This document shows, piece by piece, positions 1 to 6,086 of a DNA stretch of 11,394 bases. The notes under the pieces are model-generated. The model was not told the DNA's origin and searched no databases. It was given only the letters and a program-made list of their open reading frames with translations. The stretch is from an uncultured Desulfovibrio sp. GTDB taxonomy: Bacteria; Desulfobacterota; Desulfovibrionia; Desulfovibrionales; Desulfovibrionaceae. Within the stretch, counting starts at the first letter, position 1, and each line of letters opens with the position of its first letter. Both the position numbers and the translations under genes were made by a program. The DNA lies in assembly GCA_900553065.1 (NCBI GenBank), contig USBZ01000059.1, forward strand, positions 1 through 11,394, written 5' to 3'.

Positions 1-26
1 GAAGCCGGGCATCCGCAGGAGGATGC

Positions 27-164
27 ATGATAGCCAATATGCCCACTTCGACGTTCCTCCTCTACATCGGAGCGTTTCTGGTCCAATTCGTATTCGTCAT
101 AGGCTACGGCATCTGGTGGTGCCTCCAGGACAGAACCCCATCCGACAGAAACAAACGGAACTAG
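27..164 (+). CDS. small single-TM membrane protein, probable symporter accessory peptide
   Basis: This 45-codon ORF, too short for most gene callers, sits directly before the symporter gene. It has an AGGAGG box at 17-22, four bases from the ATG at 27, and stops at TAG 162-164, 15 bases before the next start. The peptide begins MIANMPTSTF, runs through one hydrophobic span of about 20 residues (roughly residues 10-31, rich in F, L, V, I, Y, W) and ends in a polar, basic tail (DRTPSDRNKRN). This is the look of a one-pass inner-membrane peptide. Very small membrane proteins are known beside some sodium:solute symporters as accessory peptides; giving that role here is inference from position and shape. 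An alternative ATG at 23 is in another frame and gives an ORF that overlaps the symporter. The spacing and topology make the 27 start more believable. Confidence 0.6.
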   Translation: MIANMPTSTFLLYIGAFLVQFVFVIGYGIWWCLQDRTPSDRNKRN

Positions 165-179
165 CGGAGATCGCACGCC

Positions 180-1646
180 ATGATGATAGCCATACTTGTC
201 GTTTACTTCGCCCTCATGCTGTTCATCGGATATCTTGCGTCGAAGAAGGTGCGGGATTCCAGAGATTATTTTCTCGGCGGCAAGGGATTCGGTCCCTGGT
301 TCACGGCCTTCAAGTTCGCCGCCACATGGGAGAGCGGCGTCAAGCTGGTGGGCAGCCCGGGCATGGCCTGGAATGCCGGCTGGTCTTCCATGGCCATGGG
401 CATAGGCACGCCGCTTTGCTATTTCTTCTCCTTCCGCGTCTTCGGACAGCGTCTTAAGCTGGCCTTTGACCATTTCAACGTGCTCACCCTGCCCCAGATG
501 CTGGAAAAGCGCTACAACTGCCGTGCCATCCGCGTCGTGGCCGCCGTCGCCATTCTCATCGGTCTCGGCGGTTCTCTGGTCGCCCAGTTCAAGGCCACGG
601 GAGAAATCTTCTCCGCCATCCTCGGACTGGATTATATGCATGGTCTGTTCATCGGCGCCATCATCGTGGGCGTCTACTGCATCATGGGCGGCTACCTCGC
701 CTCGGTATGGACCGACTTCATCCAGGGCATCATCATGGTCTTCGGCTCCATCGCCATTTTTGTCGCCACTGCACACGCGGCCTTCGGCGGCGTTTCCTCC
801 GATCTGCTTTCCCAGATAAATGCGGCGCTCGGCTCCATTGATCCCAATCTTCTCGACATCACGGGCGGCGGCAAGATGAGCTGGGCCAACCTGTTCATCA
901 TTCTTGCCATCACCATGCTGGTGGGCATCGCCATGCCGCAGCAGAGCGTGGCCATCTTCTCCATGCGCGACGTGCGCACCGCCCGCGTGGCCATGATCGT
1001 GTGCGTGGTGTTCTCCGCCATCCTCGCCTGGACGCTGGTGCTTACCGGCATGATGAGCCACATGGTGTTTGCTCCGGGGGAAGTGAAGAATCCCGATCTT
1101 GTCATCCCGCTGCTCATTCCCAAGGTGCTCTCGCCTCTGATGGGCGGCCTCTATCTTGCCGCGGTGCTTGCCGCCATCATGTCCACCGTGAGCGGCTCCA
1201 TCGTGGTGGCGGCCTCCTCGCTCACGGAAGACATCTTCAAGCTGGTCATTCCTCAGCGCTATGAGCGGCACCCCATGTTCTACAACCGTGTCGGTGCGAC
1301 CATCTTCGTGCTGCTTCCGCTGCTTTTCGCCATCAAACCTCCGACCATCATCTTCTGGATCGGCGTGTTCGCCTTCGGATTTCTGGTCTTCACCTTCCTC
1401 ATGCCCATGATCGGCGTCATCCTCATCCCGAATGCCACCAAGCAGGCGGCTCTTGCACAGATGGTGAGCATCATGTTCATCATTCCGATATGGACCATCT
1501 GGCTGCAGGCTCCTACGGGCATCCCGGCTCTTCTGGTCGGACTCATCGGCGCTCCGCTCATCTTCTTCGTCGTGAACTCCATATACAGAAAAAACGAACT
1601 TGATCCGGACATCAGCAGTCTGTGGGAAAAATTCCGGCAGCTCTGA
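180..1646 (+). CDS. sodium:solute symporter (SSS family), probable tryptophan or aromatic amino acid uptake
   Basis: This is a 488-residue polytopic membrane protein, normal length for the SSS family (LeuT fold, Na+-coupled import). Family marks visible are the N-terminal span followed by DYFLGG (residues 29-34), the signature GGYLASVWTDFIQ (170-182), and a Ser/Thr-rich MSTVSGS segment (334-340) before a TEDIFK stretch. The MSTVSGS segment corresponds to the part of SSS proteins that helps form the sodium site. Hydrophobic spans occur throughout, about 12-13 in all. The start is ATG 180, with GGAG about 11 bases upstream; ATG 183 is equally possible. It lies 15 bases after the small membrane protein and 122 bases before tnaA, so the substrate is probably tryptophan or a related amino acid. 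This rests on context only, since SSS substrates cannot be read from motifs. In E. coli the tnaA partner TnaB belongs to a different transporter family. Confidence 0.9.
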   Translation: MMIAILVVYFALMLFIGYLASKKVRDSRDYFLGGKGFGPWFTAFKFAATWESGVKLVGSPGMAWNAGWSSMAMGIGTPLCYFFSFRVFGQRLKLAFDHFNVLTLPQMLEKRYNCRAIRVVAAVAILIGLGGSLVAQFKATGEIFSAILGLDYMHGLFIGAIIVGVYCIMGGYLASVWTDFIQGIIMVFGSIAIFVATAHAAFGGVSSDLLSQINAALGSIDPNLLDITGGGKMSWANLFIILAITMLVGIAMPQQSVAIFSMRDVRTARVAMIVCVVFSAILAWTLVLTGMMSHMVFAPGEVKNPDLVIPLLIPKVLSPLMGGLYLAAVLAAIMSTVSGSIVVAASSLTEDIFKLVIPQRYERHPMFYNRVGATIFVLLPLLFAIKPPTIIFWIGVFAFGFLVFTFLMPMIGVILIPNATKQAALAQMVSIMFIIPIWTIWLQAPTGIPALLVGLIGAPLIFFVVNSIYRKNELDPDISSLWEKFRQL

Positions 1647-1666
1647 CGTTGACGAACAACTGCCCC

Positions 1667-1697
1667 GTCCGGGCAGACCGTCCCCTCCCGCCCGGAC
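1667..1697 (+). other. intergenic stem-loop between symporter and tnaA
   Basis: GTCCGGGC (1667-1674) pairs perfectly with GCCCGGAC (1690-1697) around a 15-base loop. No T-tract follows, so it is not a standard intrinsic terminator. It may stabilise mRNA ends or reduce read-through into tnaA. A 12-base perfect palindrome, GGCCCGCGGGCC, follows at 1716-1727. No regulatory role is shown. Confidence 0.4.
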
Positions 1698-1768
1698 ACC
1701 CTTCCGCCAAATTCAGGCCCGCGGGCCATGCCCGTCCCTTACCTTCATAAAAACTAGAGGATATCCTT

Positions 1769-3157
1769 ATGTACCGTGCTCTGCCTGAACCGTTCCGCTT
1801 CAAATCCATCGAACGCATCCACCTTCCCAGCAAGGAAGAACGCGAACAGGCCCTCAAGGACGCTCACTACAATATGTTCGCCCTCAAGGCGAAGGACGTC
1901 TACATCGATCTGCTCACCGACTCCGGAACCGGTGCTCTCAGCAAGGAACAGTGGGCGGCCCTCATGCTGGGTGACGAATCCTATGCCGGCGCCGACAGCT
2001 TTTACCGCCTCAAGGACTCCGTCAAGGAAGTCATGGGCTTCGACTATGTGATTCCCACGCATCAGGGTCGCGCCGCAGAAAACATTCTCATCGGCTCTCT
2101 GGTGAAGCCCGGGGACTACATTCCCATCAATATGCCCTTCGACACCACCCGCGCCCATATGTTCAACGCGCAGGCCACGCCCGTGAACTGCGTGGTGGAT
2201 GCCGCCTTCCAGCCCGAACTGGAACAGCCCTTCAAGGGCAACGTGGACCTCGCCAAGCTGGAAAGCGCCCTCAAGGAACACGGCGACAAGATTCCCTTCG
2301 TCATGGTGACCGTGACCAACAACTCCGGCGGCGGCCAGCCCGTCAGCCTGCAGAACCTGCGCGACGTCAGCGCCATGGCCAAGAAGTACGGCAAGAAGCT
2401 GTTCCTCGACGCCGCCCGCATGGCGGAAAACGCCTTCTTCATCAAGGAACGCGAAAAGGAATGCGCCGACATGAGCATGGCGGCCATTCTCAAGGCCATG
2501 ATGGATACCGCCGACGGCGCCACCGTGTCCTGCAAGAAGGACCCGATGGTCAATATCGGCGGCATGGTCGCCCTGCGTCATGAGGAAGACTACATGAGCC
2601 TCCTGCCCCGCGTGGTGCTGTTCGAAGGCTTCATCACCTACGGCGGTCTGGCCGGACGTGATCTCGACGCCCTGGCCGTCGGTCTGCGTGAAATGACCGA
2701 CGAAGAATACATGGCCCACCGCCTCAGCCAGATCCGCATGCTCGGCGACATGCTCATCGAAGGCGGCGTTCCGATCATCCGTCCCGTGGGCGGCCACGCC
2801 ATCTTCATCGATGCCGGACGCTTCCTGCCCCACATTCCTCAGAAGTACTTCCCGGCCGACGTGCTCTCCATCGAAATCTACCGCGAAGGCGCCGTGCGCG
2901 GCGTGGGCCTCGGCGCCCTGGCCTTCGAAGACAAGGATCCCGTGACCGGCGAAAAGATCATGCCCAAGCTGGAACTGTACCGCATGGCCATTGCCCGCCG
3001 TACCTACTCCAACAGCCACATGGAATACCTGGCGCAGACCGTCATCAACGTGTACAAACGCCGCGAATCCATCAACTACGGCCTCAAGCTCACCTACGAG
3101 CCCCCGGTTGCCGGCATCACCCACTTCCTCGCCCGTCTGGAACCCTTCGCCCTGTAA
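1769..3157 (+). CDS. tnaA: tryptophanase (tryptophan indole-lyase)
   Basis: This is a 462-residue fold-type I PLP enzyme of the tryptophanase/tyrosine phenol-lyase family. It cleaves L-tryptophan to indole, pyruvate and ammonium in the cytoplasm (EC 4.1.99.1). Family marks are IDLLTDSGT (46-54), PTHQGR (96-101), GGQPVS (188-193), the PLP-binding aspartate D214 with R217 in LDAAR, and the Schiff-base lysine K257 in SCKKD (254-258). Three positions separate the two activities. Aligned by eye, tyrosine phenol-lyase has Thr124, Arg381 and Phe448, while E. coli TnaA has Asp137, Ile and His463. This protein has D125, L381 and H452, which is the tryptophanase pattern. The start ATG 1769 has AGAGG at 1756-1760, eight bases upstream. 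Length matches the family. No TnaC-like leader peptide with a Trp codon is visible in the 122 bases upstream, so regulation probably differs from E. coli. The upstream symporter suggests one uptake-and-breakdown unit. Confidence 0.9.
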   Translation: MYRALPEPFRFKSIERIHLPSKEEREQALKDAHYNMFALKAKDVYIDLLTDSGTGALSKEQWAALMLGDESYAGADSFYRLKDSVKEVMGFDYVIPTHQGRAAENILIGSLVKPGDYIPINMPFDTTRAHMFNAQATPVNCVVDAAFQPELEQPFKGNVDLAKLESALKEHGDKIPFVMVTVTNNSGGGQPVSLQNLRDVSAMAKKYGKKLFLDAARMAENAFFIKEREKECADMSMAAILKAMMDTADGATVSCKKDPMVNIGGMVALRHEEDYMSLLPRVVLFEGFITYGGLAGRDLDALAVGLREMTDEEYMAHRLSQIRMLGDMLIEGGVPIIRPVGGHAIFIDAGRFLPHIPQKYFPADVLSIEIYREGAVRGVGLGALAFEDKDPVTGEKIMPKLELYRMAIARRTYSNSHMEYLAQTVINVYKRRESINYGLKLTYEPPVAGITHFLARLEPFAL

Positions 3158-3185
3158 TCTGACGAACGTCGTCCTCTGAAACACG

Positions 3186-3216
3186 AAGCCCCGGCACGAT
3201 GTGCCGGGGCTTTTTT
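3186..3216 (+). terminator. intrinsic terminator of tnaA
   Basis: AAGCCCCGGCA (3186-3196) pairs with TGCCGGGGCTT (3202-3212) around a tiny loop and runs into six Ts at 3211-3216. It lies 28 bases after the tnaA stop and is a textbook Rho-independent terminator. Confidence 0.92.
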
Positions 3217-3334
3217 CGCCTGCAAACGCCCGCCGGAAAAAACGCAAGGGTGCCCGCCTCAAGATGTCTTCCTTTCCTTAAATCAGGCACAACGGAAGAA
3301 GCACGCCCGGCGTTCAGAGACCGCGCTCCGGATA

Positions 3335-3375
3335 CAAAAAAGCCCCACAAGGCATTGGCGGCCTTACGGGGCTTT
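3335..3375 (-). terminator. intrinsic terminator of selC
   Basis: Read on the minus strand, this hairpin has an outer stem AAAGCCCC (plus-strand 3339-3346) with GGGGCTTT (3368-3375). An inner stem joins AAGGC (3349-3353) to GCCTT (3361-3365), with a 2x2 mismatch between the stems. A T-run follows on the minus strand (complement of the As at 3336-3341). It lies just past the 3' end of the selenocysteine tRNA, so it ends selC transcription. It stands back to back with the tnaA terminator. Confidence 0.85.
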
Positions 3376-3388
3376 ATGATGGCAAAGC

Positions 3389-3482
3389 TGGCGGAAGCGT
3401 ATAGGAGTCGAACCTACCTCAGACCTCTCAGCCTGACACTGGTTTTGAAGACCAGGCGCAACACCGGTTACGAGACGCCTCC
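3389..3482 (-). tRNA. selC: selenocysteine tRNA, anticodon UCA
   Basis: The minus strand folds into a tRNA-Sec. The acceptor stem is 8 bp, GGAGGCGT with ACGCTTCC (one G-U), as opposed to the usual 7. The D stem is 6 bp (CGTAAC/GTTGCG) with a 4-base loop. The anticodon stem is CTGGT/ACCAG with loop CTTCAAA, so the anticodon is TCA at plus positions 3446-3448. The variable arm is long (6-bp stem, 6-base loop), and the T arm is GTAGG-TTCGACT-CCTAT. The discriminator is G and CCA is encoded (3389-3391). An extended acceptor, a 6-bp D stem and anticodon UCA are diagnostic for selenocysteine tRNA. It is first charged with serine, then converted by SelA, and delivered by SelB to in-frame UGA codons that have a SECIS element. 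Genes for selA, selB or selD are not in the window. Confidence 0.95.
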
Positions 3483-3489
3483 GTGGGGG

Positions 3490-3518
3490 AAAATAGAGGA
3501 AACGCCTGCCGCCGTCAA
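3490..3518 (-). promoter_or_regulatory. sigma-70 type promoter of selC
   Basis: On the minus strand, TTGACG (complement of 3513-3518) is followed after exactly 17 bases by TATTTT (complement of 3490-3495). The -10 box ends seven bases before the first tRNA base at 3482, so transcription should start at or very near the mature 5' end. Both boxes are close to consensus. Confidence 0.7.
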
Positions 3519-3547
3519 GCTCGGACATTTTCTTTCCCTTCTCATCC

Positions 3548-3576
3548 TTGCATTATGGGCAAAGAAGCCTTATCGT
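3548..3576 (+). promoter_or_regulatory. possible promoter of the Bax inhibitor-1 family gene
   Basis: TTGCAT (3548-3553) and TATCGT (3571-3576) are 17 bases apart, 64 bases before the start codon at 3640. Each box is only a moderate match to consensus. A promoter is expected here because the gene is divergent from selC and no plus-strand gene precedes it closely. Confidence 0.35.
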
Positions 3577-3639
3577 CATACTGAATCCGCAGAAATATTG
3601 CGGTAAACCTTGCCATCAATCCCTTCGGGAGGACGTTTC

Positions 3640-4347
3640 ATGAATAATGCTTCTCATGACCAGGTGCAGAGCTACGCACGTTCCAGCGTTGCCGTCTACA
3701 TGCAGCAGGTCTACCTGTGGATGACGGTCGCCCTCGGCGTTACCGCCCTCGCCGCCGTGTTCACGGCTTCCAACATGGCCATCATGCAGTTCCTCTTCAC
3801 CAACACCATCATGATGATTCTGCTCATGGTGGCCGTCATCGGCCTTTCCATGTTCATCACCGCCAGAATACACGTTCTTTCCTCCGGTACCGCCACGGGA
3901 CTGTTCCTGCTGTATTCCGCGCTCATGGGCGTGTTCCTCGGCCCGGTGCTTCTGGTGTATACCGGCGCTTCCGTGGCTCAGGCCTTCATCGTCACCGCCG
4001 GCATGTTCGGCGGCATGAGCGTATTCGGCATGGTCACCAAGCGTGATCTCTCCGGCATGGGCAGCTTCATGATGATGGGTCTGTGGGGCATTCTGCTGGC
4101 CAGCATTGTGAACGCCTTCATCGGCAACAGTGCCGTGGATCTCACCATCAGCGTGCTCGGCGTGATCATCTTCACCGGTCTGACCGCCTACGACACCCAG
4201 AAGCTCCGCATGATGGGTGAAAGCGCCCCCGTCGACGACAGCCTGGCCATGCGCCGCGGCGCCCTGCTCGGCGCGCTCACGCTGTACCTCGACTTCATCA
4301 ACATGTTCCTCATGCTCCTGCGCCTCTTCGGCAACCGCAACAGCTAA
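3640..4347 (+). CDS. Bax inhibitor-1/YccA family inner-membrane protein
   Basis: This 235-residue protein is almost entirely hydrophobic, with about seven membrane spans and short loops, the normal size for the BI-1 (UPF0005, YccA/YbhL/YetJ) family. Diagnostic C-terminal segments are GLTAYDTQKL (180-189) and GALTLYLDFINMFLMLLRLFG (211-231). The paired aspartates D185 and D218 correspond to the di-aspartyl pH-sensing pair described in the bacterial homologue YetJ, a calcium leak channel. In E. coli, YccA modulates the FtsH protease. Which role applies here cannot be told from sequence. The start is ATG 3640, with GGGAGGA at 3627-3633 seven bases upstream; an in-frame ATG at 3610 would add ten residues but lacks a comparable site. 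The gene stands alone between its own promoter region and a strong terminator. Confidence 0.88.
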   Translation: MNNASHDQVQSYARSSVAVYMQQVYLWMTVALGVTALAAVFTASNMAIMQFLFTNTIMMILLMVAVIGLSMFITARIHVLSSGTATGLFLLYSALMGVFLGPVLLVYTGASVAQAFIVTAGMFGGMSVFGMVTKRDLSGMGSFMMMGLWGILLASIVNAFIGNSAVDLTISVLGVIIFTGLTAYDTQKLRMMGESAPVDDSLAMRRGALLGALTLYLDFINMFLMLLRLFGNRNS

Positions 4348-4357
4348 AACAACCAGC

Positions 4358-4398
4358 GGCCCGGAAGAGTACCCGCACGGGATTCTTCCGGGCCTTTT
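4358..4398 (+). terminator. intrinsic terminator after the Bax inhibitor-1 family gene
   Basis: GGCCCGGAAGA (4358-4368) pairs perfectly with TCTTCCGGGCC (4384-4394), followed by TTTT (4395-4398). The 15-base loop contains a small inner CCCG/CGGG pairing. It begins ten bases after the stop codon. Confidence 0.88.
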
Positions 4399-4474
4399 CT
4401 GCTTTTCCGCTTTTCCTCTCCTGTCGGATCAACGTTTTTCCGCAGGCCTTCCCCCTGCCTTTTCGGACTCTGCC

Positions 4475-4840
4475 ATGAAAAAGGTACGGATCACCGTTCT
4501 CAAAACAACGCTTGACGAAGAGCTGGCCCGTGAATATGGTGCCGACGGCCTCGGCCCCTGTCCCATGCTTCGGGCCGGTCAGGTCTTTTATGCCGACTAC
4601 GCGAAACCGGATCATTTCTGCGACGAGGCATGGAAGGCCATATACCAGTATGTTTTCGCCCTTGCCCACGGTACGGGCAACGAACTTTTCTACTACGGCG
4701 ACTGGATCAGAGTACCGGGAACGGCCATCTGCAGCTGCAATGACGGCCTGCGTCCCGTCATCTTCAAGCTGGAACGCACGGAAGAAGAAGCCGTGCTCAA
4801 CTACACGCCCGTAACATCCGCCGCAGACAAAAAGGCCTGA
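4475..4840 (+). CDS. TIGR04076-like small conserved protein of unknown function
   Basis: This is a 121-residue soluble protein. The pattern MKKVRITVLKTT at the start, GPCPM (27-31), the FCDEAW segment (48-53) and C-x-C-NDGLRPVIFKLER (86-101) match my memory of the TIGR04076 family, whose function is unknown. Four cysteines (C29, C49, C86, C88) lie in the conserved segments and could bind a metal or act in redox chemistry; that is inference. The start at ATG 4475 is chosen because the family begins MKKV. The open frame extends upstream, but that stretch overlaps the previous gene and its terminator. The Shine-Dalgarno site is weak (GGA at 4465-4467). The gene lies 56 bases before lpxK and may be co-transcribed with it. 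Confidence 0.72.
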   Translation: MKKVRITVLKTTLDEELAREYGADGLGPCPMLRAGQVFYADYAKPDHFCDEAWKAIYQYVFALAHGTGNELFYYGDWIRVPGTAICSCNDGLRPVIFKLERTEEEAVLNYTPVTSAADKKA

Positions 4841-4896
4841 TCCCCTTCCGCCGGACACCCATCCGAACCAGAACCACTTTTCCGCCCGGTGCCGAC

Positions 4897-6018
4897 ATGG
4901 CAAAACGCCATCCCCTTCAGAACGCCCTTGCGCCGCTGCTGCTGCCTTTGTCCCTGCTTTACGGAGCCGGAGGACGGATCCGTCGCGCGCGCAGCAGCCG
5001 CTCTCCCAACCGCTGGAAGCCCTCGCGGCCATGCGTTTCCGTAGGCAACATCTCCTGGGGCGGCACGGGCAAGACTCCCGTCACGGACTGGCTGCTCGAC
5101 GATGCCGCCAGACGCGGCCTTCGCGTCGCCGTGCTCACGAGAGGCTACGGAGCAAAACCGTCCCATCTTCCTCTGCGCGCCGCCGCCGGAGTTCCGGCCT
5201 CGGAATGCGGCGACGAACCCCTCATGCTGGCGCTCCGGCATCCCGATGCCGTCATCATGGTCGATCCCGACCGCAACAGGGCCGGACGCCTTCTGGAAAA
5301 CACTTCGCCCCCTGATCTCTATCTTCTGGACGACGGATTCCAGCATCTTTCCACAGGGCGAGACCTTGATCTCGTGCTTCTCGATCAGGACGACGTGCGC
5401 CTGCATCCGGCTCCGGGCCATCAGCCTTCCAACTGGAACCGCATCATCCCGGCAGGCAGCTGGCGGGAACCCGTCTCCGCGCTGCAGGACGCGGATGCCT
5501 ATCTCATCAAGGCCGAACCGGAAGACTGGCCGGTGCTGACCGAAGCCCTTCGCATGAGGCTGAAACAGTGGCCGCGTCCGGTCTTTGCCTTCCGCATGGC
5601 TCCGGTCGGGCTGCGTCCTGCCGCTGCCGATCTGCAGGATCAGACGCCGCTTCTGGAAGCTTCCGCCATTCAGGGGCCGTATGTCTTTGCCTGCGGCATA
5701 GGCAATCCTTCGCAGGCTCTGCACACGGTCACCTCGTTTTTCGGACGCGCTCCGGAGCGCATGCTGACCTTCCCCGATCATCACGACTTCAGCAGGGAAA
5801 AATCCGGCTTTGAAAGCATCAAGCTCCCGCTGGTATGCACCGGCAAGGACGCCGTCAAGCTGGCCGCGCTGCATCTGCCTGTGCCCTGCTTTTCTCTGGA
5901 GGTTTCCGCGCATTTTTTTGCCTCTCTCAGCGCGGAAGAACTGACCGGCAGCGGACAGGAGGCGTCCGTATCCTTTGAACTCTGGTGGGAGAACTGGCTG
6001 CGGAATCATCTGAACTGA
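4897..6018 (+). CDS. lpxK: tetraacyldisaccharide 4'-kinase (lipid A 4'-kinase)
   Basis: This 373-residue protein phosphorylates the 4' position of the lipid A disaccharide precursor to give lipid IVA (EC 2.7.1.130), at the inner face of the inner membrane. Marks visible are a hydrophobic N-terminal segment for membrane association (ALAPLLLPLSLLYG, 10-23), SVGNISWGGTGKTP (48-61) with the Walker A GGTGKT (55-60), TRGYG (81-85), GDEP (105-108), DDGFQH (145-150) and IIPAGSWREP (183-192). A late PDHHDF motif also occurs. All are expected for LpxK, and the length is slightly above the common ~330. No strong Shine-Dalgarno site precedes ATG 4897. The gene shows that the organism builds lipid A, so it is a Gram-negative with LPS or a related glycolipid. 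The rnr start follows within about 70 bases. Confidence 0.93.
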   Translation: MAKRHPLQNALAPLLLPLSLLYGAGGRIRRARSSRSPNRWKPSRPCVSVGNISWGGTGKTPVTDWLLDDAARRGLRVAVLTRGYGAKPSHLPLRAAAGVPASECGDEPLMLALRHPDAVIMVDPDRNRAGRLLENTSPPDLYLLDDGFQHLSTGRDLDLVLLDQDDVRLHPAPGHQPSNWNRIIPAGSWREPVSALQDADAYLIKAEPEDWPVLTEALRMRLKQWPRPVFAFRMAPVGLRPAAADLQDQTPLLEASAIQGPYVFACGIGNPSQALHTVTSFFGRAPERMLTFPDHHDFSREKSGFESIKLPLVCTGKDAVKLAALHLPVPCFSLEVSAHFFASLSAEELTGSGQEASVSFELWWENWLRNHLN

Positions 6019-6086
6019 GTAATTCCGCCCCTCTCCCCGAAAAATTCAGCAAAGTCACGCGCGCCATGCGCCCGTGCATTCTTACC

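Noticed and set aside
1728..1757. Nine-codon ORF just before tnaA as a TnaC-like leader
   Set aside because: It encodes MPVPYLHKN with no Trp, has no ribosome site and ends at the tnaA Shine-Dalgarno region. It does not have the features of TnaC.
1754..3262. A 502-codon open frame on the minus strand opposite tnaA
   Set aside because: It is a codon-bias shadow: its sequence is rich in Gly, His, Val and Ala without any recognisable motif, and it covers a clear tnaA and its terminator.
3217..3482. Genomic island inserted at selC, a known integration target
   Set aside because: No integrase, no second copy of the tRNA 3' end, and the flanks are ordinary genes of normal composition with matched terminators.
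3610..3639. Ten-residue N-terminal extension of the Bax inhibitor-1 protein
   Set aside because: The GGGAGGA site lies inside that extension and fits the ATG at 3640.
4310..6009. Minus-strand frames of 240 and 402 codons opposite the TIGR04076-like gene and lpxK
   Set aside because: No ribosome site or motif fits, and the plus strand holds a clear LpxK with P-loop and DDGFQH.
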